Source: Pseudomonas sp. ERMR1:02
GTDB lineage: Bacteria > Pseudomonadota > Gammaproteobacteria > Pseudomonadales > Pseudomonadaceae
DNA: 64,000 nt
Direction: 5' to 3'
Assembly: GCF_002277815.1 (NCBI RefSeq)
Contig: NZ_NKJI01000012.1
Coordinates: 62,001 to 126,000, forward strand
The position numbers were made by a program, and so were the translations under genes. A model generated the notes under the pieces. It searched no databases. It saw only the letters and a list, made by a program, of their open reading frames with translations, and was not told where the DNA came from. Shown one piece after another: positions 10,336 to 18,694 of the stretch. Numbering within the stretch: the stretch's first letter is position 1; every line of letters begins with the position of its first letter.

Positions 10336-11289
10336 TTAATTCGGCCCCGGATCCGCCACCAACCGCCCGGCATCCTTGGTCAAGGATTTGAGGAATTCGG
10401 TTTGCAGTTCCGGATCGTTGCGGGTCAGTTCGATCAGACTTTGTTCCAGTTCGCTGGCTTCTTCTTCAAGACCCAGTTCCGACAGCCGTTTGACCCGGTG
10501 TACCCACTGGCTCACTTCATCGTCTTCGAGGTCGTCGTAAATCAGGCCGTGGGCTTCAAGCAGCTTGCCGCGCAAGGTGTTGCTCAGCGCCAGGGACGAG
10601 TCGGTGTGAACATCATCCTTGGCGTCCTCGACACTGATCTCCAGTTTGCCCAGATGGCTCAGGTCGTGTTCAGCAAACGGGCTGTCCAACAGATTCAGGC
10701 GCAAGACGCCGTTTTTGTCGGTGCTCAGCTCGAAGGTTTCCTTGCCAGCCTTGACCTCTACCGGACGCTCGCTCCACGGCAGGCTCGAGTATTCAGTGCG
10801 TTTGTCGCGCTGGACTTCCTCAATTCCGGCCAGGTTCTGCTGTGCACGACCGTGAGATTGCACGTTCATGAATGGGTTGAGCCCGGCAAAACCATAGCTG
10901 AACCAGTCTTTAGTCACGCTGTCTGGCAGGTTGCCCAAGGCGAAGATGTTGACCACATTGGCGCCGATACCGGCCACCACCGCCACCGCGCCCAGCGGGA
11001 TCTCGTAGATCTCCCGCCAGGGTTGATACGGCGTGTAGCGATCATAATTACGCGTGACTTCGAACTCGGTGACCTCGAAAGTCTTCTGCTCGTGGATTTT
11101 CACCCGGCGTTGCGGCAGCTCAAGCACCTTGGGCTCACCAACATCGATCTGCAGGTGGTGAGCGAGCAATTTGCGCTCGACACGTTCCTCGTGCTCGCTG
11201 CGTTGTGACATGTGATTGGCACAGCCGCTGACCAGCAGGGTACCGCACAGGGCGGCACCACCGAGGCCTAAGGTGTTTCGCTTGAACAT
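10336..11289 (-). CDS. Conserved lipoprotein of unknown function
   Basis: A 317-residue protein with a lipoprotein signal peptide (lipobox LVSGC near residues 19-23). A charged region rich in His and Glu follows, and then a hydrophobic stretch GAVAVVAGIGANVVNIFALG around residues 97-116 that may be a second membrane-associated segment. I do not recognise a catalytic domain. The stop codon lies against the REP pair. It begins 18 bases after the proS stop codon on the same strand and may be cotranscribed with proS. Confidence 0.75.
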   Translation of the reverse strand: MFKRNTLGLGGAALCGTLLVSGCANHMSQRSEHEERVERKLLAHHLQIDVGEPKVLELPQRRVKIHEQKTFEVTEFEVTRNYDRYTPYQPWREIYEIPLGAVAVVAGIGANVVNIFALGNLPDSVTKDWFSYGFAGLNPFMNVQSHGRAQQNLAGIEEVQRDKRTEYSSLPWSERPVEVKAGKETFELSTDKNGVLRLNLLDSPFAEHDLSHLGKLEISVEDAKDDVHTDSSLALSNTLRGKLLEAHGLIYDDLEDDEVSQWVHRVKRLSELGLEEEASELEQSLIELTRNDPELQTEFLKSLTKDAGRLVADPGPN

Positions 11290-11306
11290 GACGTCTCTAT
11301 CTGGTT

Positions 11307-13022
11307 TCAGCGGCGGATACGGGCCTGAAGGAACGACAGTACTTCGGCGACCGGCAGCGCTTGCGGCTCGGCCTCGGTACGGCTCTTGTATTCCAGGTTG
11401 CCATCGGCAAGGCCGCGGTCACTGACCACGATCCGGTGAGGAATGCCGATCAGCTCCATGTCCGCGAACTTGATGCCCGGGCTGGTTTTCTTGTCGCGGT
11501 CGTCCAGCAGTACTTCGAAACCGGCAGCAGTCAGTTCTGCATACAGCTTGTCGGTGGCTTCGCGAACCAGGTCGGTTTCGTAGCGCAGTGGTACCAGGGC
11601 GATCTGGAATGGCGCCAGGGTGTCACTCCAGATAATCCCTTTCTCGTCGTTGTTCTGCTCGATGGCGGCCGCGACCACGCGGGAAACGCCGATGCCGTAG
11701 CAGCCCATCTCCAGGGTGACCGGCTTACCGTTCTCGCCCAGCACTTCGCACTTCATCGCCTTGCTGTACTTGTTGCCCAGCTGGAAGATGTGCCCGACTT
11801 CGATACCACGCTTGATTTCCAGGGTGCCCTTGCCATCCGGGCTTGGGTCGCCGCTGACCACGTTACGCAGGTCGGCAACGGTCGGAACCGGCAGATCGCG
11901 TTCCCAGTTCACGCCGAAGTAGTGCTTGTCGTCGATGTTGGCACCGATACCGAAGTCGCTCATCAGTTCGACGGAGCGGTCGATGATGATCGGCAGTGGC
12001 AGGTTCAGCGGGCCGAGGGAGCCGGCGCCGGCGCCAATGGCATCGCGCAGTTCGGCTTCCGAAGCCATGACCAGCGGGCTGGCGACGCCAGGCTGGTTGG
12101 CGGCCTTGATTTCGTTCAGCTCGTGGTCGCCACGGATGATCAGGGCAATCAGTTTGCCTGCCTCTTCAGCGTGAACCACCAGAGTCTTGATGGTCTTCTC
12201 GATCGGCAGGTTGAAGCCTTCGACCAGTTGCGCGATGGTCTTGGCGTTCGGTGTGTCGATCAGGCGCAGCTCTTCAGTTGGCGCGGCGCGGGAGGTTTCG
12301 CGCGGCACGGCTTCGGCTTTCTCGATGTTCGCGGCGTAGTCGGAACCGTTGCTGAAGACGATATCGTCTTCGCCGGATTCGGCCAGTACGTGGAACTCGT
12401 GGGAACCGGCGCCGCCAATGGAACCGTTGTCGGCTTCAACCGGGCGGAACTTCAGGCCCAGGCGGGTGAACACGTTGCAGTACGCCTGGTGCATGCGGTC
12501 GTAAGTGACCTGCAGCGAAGGCTGATCAGCGTGGAACGAATAGGCGTCCTTCATGATGAATTCGCGGCCGCGCATCAAGCCGAAGCGTGGACGGATTTCA
12601 TCACGGAATTTGGTCTGGATCTGGTACAGGCTGATCGGCAGCTGTTTGTAGCTGCTCAGCTCGTTGCGCATCAGATCGGTGATGACTTCTTCGTGGGTTG
12701 GGCCGGCGCAGAAATCGCGACCGTGGCGATCCTTGAAGCGCAGCAATTCAGGGCCGTACTCTTCCCAGCGACCGGACTCCTGCCACAGCTCAGCCGGTTG
12801 AGTGCTCGGCATCAACACCTCGAGCGAGCCGGCGGCGTTCATTTCTTCGCGAACGACGGCTTCGACCTTGCGCATGACTCGCAAGCCCATCGGCAGCCAG
12901 GTGTACAGGCCCGAGGCGAGTTTGCGGATCATGCCAGCGCGCAGCATCAGCTGATGGCTGATCACGACCGCGTCGGAAGGCGTTTCTTTCTGTGTGGCGA
13001 GCAAAAATTGACTGGTGCGCAT
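11307..13022 (-). CDS. proS: Prolyl-tRNA synthetase
   Basis: A 571-residue class II aminoacyl-tRNA synthetase that charges tRNA-Pro. Motif 2 (TKFRDEIRPRFGLMRGREF) and the motif 3 region (GCYGIGVSRVVAA) are present. Between them lies the YbaK-like editing insertion (about residues 230-400) that clears Ala-tRNA-Pro. The C-terminal anticodon-binding domain ends LQARIRR. The arrangement is the bacterial ProS type with insertion domain. It has no visible defects. Confidence 0.97.
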   Translation of the reverse strand: MRTSQFLLATQKETPSDAVVISHQLMLRAGMIRKLASGLYTWLPMGLRVMRKVEAVVREEMNAAGSLEVLMPSTQPAELWQESGRWEEYGPELLRFKDRHGRDFCAGPTHEEVITDLMRNELSSYKQLPISLYQIQTKFRDEIRPRFGLMRGREFIMKDAYSFHADQPSLQVTYDRMHQAYCNVFTRLGLKFRPVEADNGSIGGAGSHEFHVLAESGEDDIVFSNGSDYAANIEKAEAVPRETSRAAPTEELRLIDTPNAKTIAQLVEGFNLPIEKTIKTLVVHAEEAGKLIALIIRGDHELNEIKAANQPGVASPLVMASEAELRDAIGAGAGSLGPLNLPLPIIIDRSVELMSDFGIGANIDDKHYFGVNWERDLPVPTVADLRNVVSGDPSPDGKGTLEIKRGIEVGHIFQLGNKYSKAMKCEVLGENGKPVTLEMGCYGIGVSRVVAAAIEQNNDEKGIIWSDTLAPFQIALVPLRYETDLVREATDKLYAELTAAGFEVLLDDRDKKTSPGIKFADMELIGIPHRIVVSDRGLADGNLEYKSRTEAEPQALPVAEVLSFLQARIRR

Positions 13023-13154
13023 GGTTGGCCGTTATCGATTGCTGATGACGAGAAATGACGGAGCATTGTACGGGCGAGATCCGCTGTCGTACAGGCGTGC
13101 GGTCGGTGGTGTGGCACGAGGGCGGGAATCGTTCGGCCCTCATGCAAATGTTTC

Positions 13155-14714
13155 CTACGATTCTTCCGCGACCTGGGTCGGTACAGGTTCCGGCGTTGGT
13201 GTCGGACCTTCGCGGCGGCTCTCCTGGAACCAGTGCAAGGCGATCAGCAGCAAGGTCGGAACGCCCAGCAGGGCAGTGATCAGGAAGAAGTTGTGATAGC
13301 CAAATTTTTCCACCATCACCCCGGAATAACCGCCAATCAGGCGCGGCAGCAAAAGCATGATCGAGCTGAGCAGGGCGTATTGGGTGGCGGAAAACTTGAG
13401 GTTGGTCAGGCTAGACAGGTAAGCAACGAATGCCGAGGTCGCCATGCCCGAACTGAAGTTATCCAGTGAGATGGTAACAATCAGCATCTTCAGGTTGGGG
13501 CCCATGTCCGCCAGCATCAGGAACAGCAGGTTGGTGGCTGCCGATGCAACGCCGCCTATGAAAAGGATTGGCAGGATGCCGAAACGCACAATCAGCAGAC
13601 CACCCATGCCGGCGCCGACCAGGGTCATGATCAAGCCAAAGATTTTGCTGACGCTGGCGATCTGGTCCTTGGTGAAGCCCTGGTCGATGTAGAACACGTT
13701 GGCCATAACGCCCATGACCGTATCGGACATCCGATAGGTGGCGATCAGCCCGAGCAGCAACAGCGCTTGCCAGCGATAACGCAGAATGAAGTCATTGACC
13801 GGTGTCAGCACCGGTGCCAGGCCGCGACGGCCGATGGCCGACAGGCACAGGGCGGTGAGCGTGGTGTAGAGGATCGCCCGCAGGAACGCGCGGTCTTCCA
13901 GCAGCAGATCAAGCAAGCTCACGCCCTGGAACAGCACGCTGGCGAAGTCGGTGTTGTAGAGCTGGGTGAACATGGCCGGTACGGAAACCAGCAGCACGAT
14001 CAGTACGAACACTGACGCCAGCTGATGCACGAAGCTGTAGCGTCCGGCCTGCAGTTGTGTGCGCAGCGGAACCGGCGGTTCGCGCATGAACAGGCTGGTC
14101 AGAAGCACTGGGACCATCAGCACTCCGAACAATATGTAAGTGCCGGCCCATGCAGAATGTTGGTAGTTAAACCCGGTAGAGCCGAAACCTTCAGCAAAAT
14201 ACAGAGCGCCAGCAGTCGCCAGCAGCGCAGCGATTCGATAGCCGGACATGTAACTGGCGGCCAGGGCTGCCTGTCGATTGTCTTCGGCAATTTCCAGGCG
14301 GTAGGCGTCTACCGCAATATCCTGCGTTGCCGAAGCGAAAGCGACGATCACAGCAATGGCGATCAGCCAGGACAGATGCTTTTGCGGATCGCAGAAGCCC
14401 ATCCCGATCAGGCCGAGGATCACCAGTGCCTGGGACAGTACCAGCCAGGAGCGTCGGCGGCCCAGCTTGCCGAGCAACGGCAGGCGCCATTGGTCGAGCA
14501 GCGGTGACCAGACCCATTTGAAGGCATAGGCCAGACCGATCAGGCTTGCATAGCCAATGGTTTCGCGAGCCACACCGGCTTCGCGCAACCAGACCGAAAG
14601 TGTCGAGAACACCAGCATGTAGGGAAGGCCGGCGGCGAAACCCAGCAGCAACAGTACAAGCGTCGAAGGGCTGGCATAGGCAGCAAGCGCGGCGCGCCAG
14701 GTTTTACGGGGCAT
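13155..14714 (-). CDS. AmpG-like muropeptide MFS transporter
   Basis: A 519-residue major facilitator protein with about 12-14 hydrophobic spans. The N-terminal part (GFAAGLPYMLVFSTLSVWLREAG) and the segment SATQDIAVDAYRLE are typical of AmpG, which imports anhydro-muropeptides from the periplasm for cell-wall recycling and thereby signals to AmpR-controlled beta-lactamase. Pseudomonads often have more than one AmpG/AmpP-like protein, so I do not assign a symbol. It ends 133 bases before the proS start codon. Confidence 0.85.
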   Translation of the reverse strand: MPRKTWRAALAAYASPSTLVLLLLGFAAGLPYMLVFSTLSVWLREAGVARETIGYASLIGLAYAFKWVWSPLLDQWRLPLLGKLGRRRSWLVLSQALVILGLIGMGFCDPQKHLSWLIAIAVIVAFASATQDIAVDAYRLEIAEDNRQAALAASYMSGYRIAALLATAGALYFAEGFGSTGFNYQHSAWAGTYILFGVLMVPVLLTSLFMREPPVPLRTQLQAGRYSFVHQLASVFVLIVLLVSVPAMFTQLYNTDFASVLFQGVSLLDLLLEDRAFLRAILYTTLTALCLSAIGRRGLAPVLTPVNDFILRYRWQALLLLGLIATYRMSDTVMGVMANVFYIDQGFTKDQIASVSKIFGLIMTLVGAGMGGLLIVRFGILPILFIGGVASAATNLLFLMLADMGPNLKMLIVTISLDNFSSGMATSAFVAYLSSLTNLKFSATQYALLSSIMLLLPRLIGGYSGVMVEKFGYHNFFLITALLGVPTLLLIALHWFQESRREGPTPTPEPVPTQVAEES

Positions 14715-14758
14715 GGGCTGGAGTCTGCCTCAAGAAATACGGAAACAAAGCGCGCACT

Positions 14759-15214
14759 CTAACCGCTGTGCTCTACCGGGCGCCAGCCATGGCGCCGAAT
14801 ATCAACACAATTGTTCAGGATACTGATCCCCTCCATGCGCAATCGCGCGCGTTGTTCGTCCCCGGATGGGCTGCCCTCGGGCAGGCTGATACGTCCGCCG
14901 GCACCCAGTACGCGGTGCCAAGGTAATTTACTGTCGCCGGGCAGTTGGCTCAATGTTCGTCCAACCCAGCGGGCGGCGCGGCCCAGGCCGGCAAGCTCGG
15001 CCAATTGGCCGTAACTCACTACCTTGCCCTCGGGTACTTGCGCGAGGGTCAAGTAGAGCGCCGTGCGTCGGATTTGTGCCGCACTGTCGGAATCAGCGGG
15101 GGGGTCGTTCACGTCCGGGTGTTCCTGGGAAAATGTTCCTGAAAAAATCACAGTACCGTCTGTAGAGTAATCCTGGATGGCGCGTTGAGAAATGAACTCG
15201 TTAGAAATAGTCAT
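14759..15214 (-). CDS. Alkyltransferase-like protein (ATL, MGMT family)
   Basis: A 151-residue protein whose last 105 residues form the MGMT DNA-binding domain. The active-site motif reads PWHRV (W99) in place of PCHRV, so it cannot accept an alkyl group; proteins of this type bind O6-alkylguanine and flag it for nucleotide excision repair. The start at 15214 has AAGG seven bases upstream and gives a 47-residue N-terminal extension unlike the family. A GTG at about 15109 with AGGAA upstream would give a more usual length of about 116 residues. The true start is uncertain. It is divergent from the DUF481 gene. Confidence 0.88.
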   Translation of the reverse strand: MTISNEFISQRAIQDYSTDGTVIFSGTFSQEHPDVNDPPADSDSAAQIRRTALYLTLAQVPEGKVVSYGQLAELAGLGRAARWVGRTLSQLPGDSKLPWHRVLGAGGRISLPEGSPSGDEQRARLRMEGISILNNCVDIRRHGWRPVEHSG

Positions 15215-15286
15215 GTCAGTCCTTGCTAGGGCCTTATTCCTACGGATAATGCCGACTTTTTTCGCAAACTTGAGTCTGTTTTGCTT

Positions 15287-16294
15287 ATGTTGTCCAGAAC
15301 TCTGCTGTGCCTCGCTGTCGTCAGTGTCTCCTCTCCCTTGCTTGCCGATACCGTTTGGTTGAAGAACGGCGACAAGCTGAGTGGCAAAATTATCCTGTTC
15401 GATGGTGGCAAGTTGCTGGTCCAAACCGAGTATGCCGGTGCGGTGCCGATAGACTGGAAGCAGGTCAAAACCCTGGAGAGCGATCAGGAGTTGCTGGTCA
15501 AGCAAGATGCCTATACCGGCGAGAAGGCCAAGTCGCTGCACGCCGCAGAAGACGGCAAGGTTATCCTGGCCAATGGCGAGGCACCCAAGACTGTTGAGTT
15601 GGCGAGTGTCCAGCAGATCCTCAAGCCAAAACCGGTGATCGAGGACCTGGTGTGGAAGGGTAATATTGACGCTGCTCTGGACTACCAGCGGGCCGACAAA
15701 GATACCGATGATTACGACATCCACTTCAAGACCACTGCGCGTCATGGTCGCTGGCGGCATACTGCGGAAGGTGAATACAACCGCGAGTTCCAGGATGACG
15801 TGGTCACCACGGACAATTGGCGGGCAGAGTACTCCCTCGACCGCTTCCTGACTGATAAATGGTTCTGGCAAGGTCGTCTGGTCTACAAACGCGACAAGGT
15901 TGAAGACCTGTCCCGTCAGCGTACTGTGGGTACGGGCCCTGGTTACCAGTTCTGGGATGACGAACTGGGTGCTTTTTCCCTTGGTTCGCTGGTCAACCGC
16001 ACGGACTATGAATTTGCCGATGGCGGCAAGGAAAACTTCTATTCGGTGGCGATTAAGTGGGATTACAACCGCTACCTGATTGGCAAGAAAGTCGAGTTCT
16101 TCACCAACGGCGAGGTGGGTAAGCCACTGTCGGGCGTCGCCGAATATGCGCTGGATTCAGAGATAGGCTTGCGCTACAAGGTGACCGACTGGGCTTCGCT
16201 GAATCTCAAGGCCGAGCGCGACATCATCAGTGGCACCGACGATGCCGATCTGGACAAGACCCGATACACCGCCGGTTTCGGCGTGACCTGGTAA
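15287..16294 (+). CDS. DUF481 (YdiY-type) outer-membrane protein
   Basis: A protein of about 335 residues with a cleavable signal peptide ending at LLADTVW. Residues 20-110 form a small domain starting with the pattern WLKNGDKLSGKI. The rest is an antiparallel beta-strand-rich DUF481 domain ending in an aromatic residue (GVTW), as expected for a barrel inserted by BAM. The role is unknown; related genes have been linked to salt or osmotic response. The ATG at 15287 has no strong ribosome site. It is followed by a REP pair. Confidence 0.82.
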   Translation: MLSRTLLCLAVVSVSSPLLADTVWLKNGDKLSGKIILFDGGKLLVQTEYAGAVPIDWKQVKTLESDQELLVKQDAYTGEKAKSLHAAEDGKVILANGEAPKTVELASVQQILKPKPVIEDLVWKGNIDAALDYQRADKDTDDYDIHFKTTARHGRWRHTAEGEYNREFQDDVVTTDNWRAEYSLDRFLTDKWFWQGRLVYKRDKVEDLSRQRTVGTGPGYQFWDDELGAFSLGSLVNRTDYEFADGGKENFYSVAIKWDYNRYLIGKKVEFFTNGEVGKPLSGVAEYALDSEIGLRYKVTDWASLNLKAERDIISGTDDADLDKTRYTAGFGVTW

Positions 16295-16314
16295 TTCTCG
16301 TTCTTGAAAAAGAT

Positions 16315-16387
16315 CGCCTTCGCGGGCAAGCCTCGCTCCTACATGGAATTCTTGATTCTGTAGGAGCGAGGCTTGCCCGCGAAGGCG
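16315..16387. repeat. REP inverted pair (TAGGAGCGAGGCTTGCCCGC class)
   Basis: Arms CGCCTTCGCGGGCAAGCC... and its reverse complement, 27 bases each, between the DUF481 gene and the cold-shock gene terminator. Confidence 0.9.
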
Positions 16388-16431
16388 TCAGTGCTATCAA
16401 AAGCGATCTTTCGGCAAAAACACACAGGCAC

Positions 16432-16464
16432 AAAAAAGCCCCGCTTTTGAGGGCGGGGCTTTTT
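16432..16464 (-). terminator. Terminator of the cold-shock gene
   Basis: AAAAAAGCCCCGC...GCGGGGCTTTTT hairpin 17 bases past the stop codon on the minus strand. Confidence 0.85.
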
Positions 16465-16481
16465 ACTAAAGCAAGTGCAAG

Positions 16482-16691
16482 TTAGATAACTTGAACTTCT
16501 TCAGCTTGCATGCCTTTCTGACCGCGGGTAGCGATGAAAGAAACCTGTTGGCCTTCTTTCAGGCTTTTGAAGCCGTCGGATTGGATAGCTTTGAAGTGAA
16601 CGAACAGGTCGTCACCGGATTGTGGAGTGATGAAGCCGAAGCCTTTTTCATCGTTGAACCACTTAACGGTACCGGTTTGGCGATTAGACAT
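16482..16691 (-). CDS. Cold-shock protein, CspA/CapB family
   Basis: A 69-residue single cold-shock domain. The RNA-binding motifs RNP1 (KGFGFI) and RNP2 (LFVHF) are intact, after the start MSNRQTGTVKWFNDE. It binds single-stranded RNA and DNA and melts RNA secondary structure. The sequence is close to CapB of Pseudomonas. AAGGAG lies 8 bases before the ATG. The 354 bases upstream hold no gene and probably include a long 5' leader, as in other csp genes. Confidence 0.95.
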   Translation of the reverse strand: MSNRQTGTVKWFNDEKGFGFITPQSGDDLFVHFKAIQSDGFKSLKEGQQVSFIATRGQKGMQAEEVQVI

Positions 16692-17045
16692 GGTGTAACT
16701 CCTTGAACAAAGATAACTGCGACTCAGGAAGAACCCTGGCCGAGACTGAGTGCAAAGAGCAGGAAAAATTCTTGTAGATGGTTGGATCGAAATTCAACAT
16801 ATCGTGTAGAGATTCTCAGTGACACAAGCAACACAGTGACGCCACCTTAACCCTTTTTCCGGGACGTGCCAATGCTTCTTGCGAAGGTTTCTCGGATTTC
16901 GTGATCGACGGTGCACCCGTATTGTTTCGAAGGTCCGTAAATATCGCCGGGTCGTCGAGAATTGTGCCCAGCGCTTTGAACCCGGCGGCGCGCCCCGGTA
17001 AGATGCCGGACAGTTTTTTCCACCTCGCTATTCAGGACACCCGCC
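16692..17045. other. Gene-free region: leaders and promoters of the csp gene and dcd
   Basis: A 354-base divergent intergenic region. The half next to the csp gene is AT-rich and fits a structured cold-shock leader. I could not fix a promoter with confidence. AGGA precedes the dcd ATG by 8 bases. Confidence 0.5.
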
Positions 17046-17612
17046 ATGAGCATCAAATCGGACAAGTGGATTCGCCGCATGGCGCAGGAACACGGCATGA
17101 TCGAGCCGTTCGTCGAGCGCCAAGTGCGCGGCAGCGACGATAGCCGTGTAATCTCCTACGGCGTGTCGAGTTACGGCTACGACGTTCGTTGCACTAATCA
17201 TTTCAAGGTGTTCACCAACATCAATTCGGCCATCGTCGACCCGAAAAATTTCGATGCCGGCAGCTTCGTCGACATCCACAGCGACGTCTGCATCATCCCG
17301 CCGAACTCCTTCGCCCTGGCCAGCACCGTTGAATACTTCCGTATACCGCGCAACGTATTGACCATCTGCCTGGGCAAGAGCACCTACGCCCGCTGTGGCA
17401 TCATCGTCAACGTCACCCCGCTTGAGCCAGAGTGGGAGGGTCACGTGACCCTGGAGTTCTCGAACACCACCAACCTGCCGGCAAAAATCTACGCTAACGA
17501 AGGCGTGGCGCAGATGCTGTTCCTTGAGTCCGATGAAGAATGCGAAGTTTCCTACAAAGACCGTGGTGGCAAGTACCAGGGCCAGCGTGGCGTGACCCTG
17601 CCGCGGACCTGA
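17046..17612 (+). CDS. dcd: dCTP deaminase
   Basis: A 188-residue homotrimeric enzyme converting dCTP to dUTP and ammonia, the main route to dUMP for thymidylate synthesis in gamma-proteobacteria. The pattern RGSDDSRVISYGVSSYGYD and the active-site segment TPLEPEWEGHVTLEF, containing the catalytic Glu, are intact. Length is typical of Pseudomonas Dcd. It is divergent from the csp gene. Confidence 0.96.
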   Translation: MSIKSDKWIRRMAQEHGMIEPFVERQVRGSDDSRVISYGVSSYGYDVRCTNHFKVFTNINSAIVDPKNFDAGSFVDIHSDVCIIPPNSFALASTVEYFRIPRNVLTICLGKSTYARCGIIVNVTPLEPEWEGHVTLEFSNTTNLPAKIYANEGVAQMLFLESDEECEVSYKDRGGKYQGQRGVTLPRT

Positions 17613-17720
17613 GTCAATCCGTCTGACAAACCGTGGGAATTCCTGAGCGAGCGTACACTCTATGGAGTGTACTGCTTCGATCCGCGCAAAGCGGATCGGG
17701 CCATCGCTCAGGAGTGCTGT

Positions 17721-17930
17721 ATGAAGATCGACCCGCGAATAAGTGCCGAACTGGCAAGGCTTGAGCCAAATCAGGTTGGCGTCCTGGCCTGGTCCTTGTT
17801 GGCACACCCACCGATCAGCACGGCAGGGGGCATCCCCGGTCAGCCTGATCCCGACACCCCCAACGAACAACCCACCGAGCCCGGTGAGCCCACCCTGCCG
17901 GATGAGCCGCCTCCCGCACCTGTGGTCTGA
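17721..17930 (+). CDS. Small proline-rich protein of unknown function
   Basis: A 69-codon frame with a good ribosome site (AGGAG six bases before the ATG). The first 35 residues look helical (MKIDPRISAELARLEPNQVG). The second half is a Pro/Glu/Asp tail with repeated PxEP- and PDEPP-type steps. There is no signal peptide. A short palindrome (GATCCGC...GCGGATC, 17679-17698) precedes it. I do not recognise the family; the ribosome site and normal codon use support a real gene. Confidence 0.6.
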   Translation: MKIDPRISAELARLEPNQVGVLAWSLLAHPPISTAGGIPGQPDPDTPNEQPTEPGEPTLPDEPPPAPVV

Positions 17931-17936
17931 TCTAAC

Positions 17937-18039
17937 TGTAGGAGCGAGCTCTGCTCGCGATGGACGCAAGGGCAAGGCGGTTTATCCAGATAGCCCTTTT
18001 CATCGTTAACGTTTTTCGCGAGCAGAGCTCGCTCCTACA
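17937..18039. repeat. REP inverted pair, variant TAGGAGCGAGCTCTGCTCGC
   Basis: Arms TGTAGGAGCGAGCTCTGCTC... and the reverse complement, about 55 bases apart. The core differs from the main class (AGCTCTGC in place of GGCTTGCC) but is matched in both arms. Confidence 0.88.
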
Positions 18040-18694
18040 CGTTGATTGGCCATATTTCATTGTCGCCGATGACAAAAATCCGACAGCTCTCATCCCGTTC
18101 GACCTGATAGCCGCCAGTAAATGCGCCGAAAGCCGGTAGCAGACTGACGTCAGTCCCCAGCCTGAAGCACGCCAACCGCAAACTCTGTCGACCTCTGCCA
18201 TGCAGCCGATAGACCGGATGCACATGGCCGGCCAGGACGTGGCGAGTGGGATGCGGGTCGGGTTCATGCTGCAAGGCAAACGGTCCGAGCAACAATGGCT
18301 CAGGTAGCACACGAATATGCAGCGTGGATGGCGGATCGCCGGCACGTTTGTCGTGGTTGCCGCGGATCAAGGTCATGGGCAAATCACGGTGTCGCACTCG
18401 CCATTCGGTCAATGCGTCCAGCGTGGCCATAGCGTGGGAGCCCGGCCCGTGGAGAAAGTCGCCGAGGAAAATCAGCTGGCGGCAAGGCAGGGCCGCCAAT
18501 ATTGCATCCAGCACGGCAATGTTTCGTGAAGTGGTGCCTTGAGGCACCGGCTGACCAAGCCTGCGATAAGCGGCGGCCTTGCCGAAATGCACGTCTGCGA
18601 TCAACACCGCTTGTAGCGCCGGCCAATAGATGGCTTTTTCCGGCAACAACCAGAGTTCCTCTCCCGCCAGACTTACCGGGTAGGCCGTGCTCAT
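18035..18694 (-). CDS. pdeM: Ligase-associated DNA damage response endonuclease PdeM
   Basis: A 219-residue calcineurin-like metallophosphoesterase. All metal-binding blocks are visible: IADVHFGK, LGDFLHGPGSH, RGNHDKR and LAGHVHP. PdeM belongs to the ligase-associated set with an Lhr-type helicase, an MBL exonuclease and an ATP-dependent ligase, thought to repair damaged DNA ends. Its ATG overlaps the expected stop codon of the helicase gene upstream by one base. Its partner exonuclease and ligase genes are 5 kb away on the same strand. The stop codon falls inside the REP arm. Confidence 0.9.
   Translation of the reverse strand: MSTAYPVSLAGEELWLLPEKAIYWPALQAVLIADVHFGKAAAYRRLGQPVPQGTTSRNIAVLDAILAALPCRQLIFLGDFLHGPGSHAMATLDALTEWRVRHRDLPMTLIRGNHDKRAGDPPSTLHIRVLPEPLLLGPFALQHEPDPHPTRHVLAGHVHPVYRLHGRGRQSLRLACFRLGTDVSLLPAFGAFTGGYQVERDESCRIFVIGDNEIWPINV

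Noticed and set aside
18384..18693. C-terminal extension of the Lhr-type helicase overlapping pdeM
   Set aside because: It results from the one-base loss at 18703-18706. The restored frame ends at TGA 18694-18696, overlapping the pdeM start as in other coupled operons.
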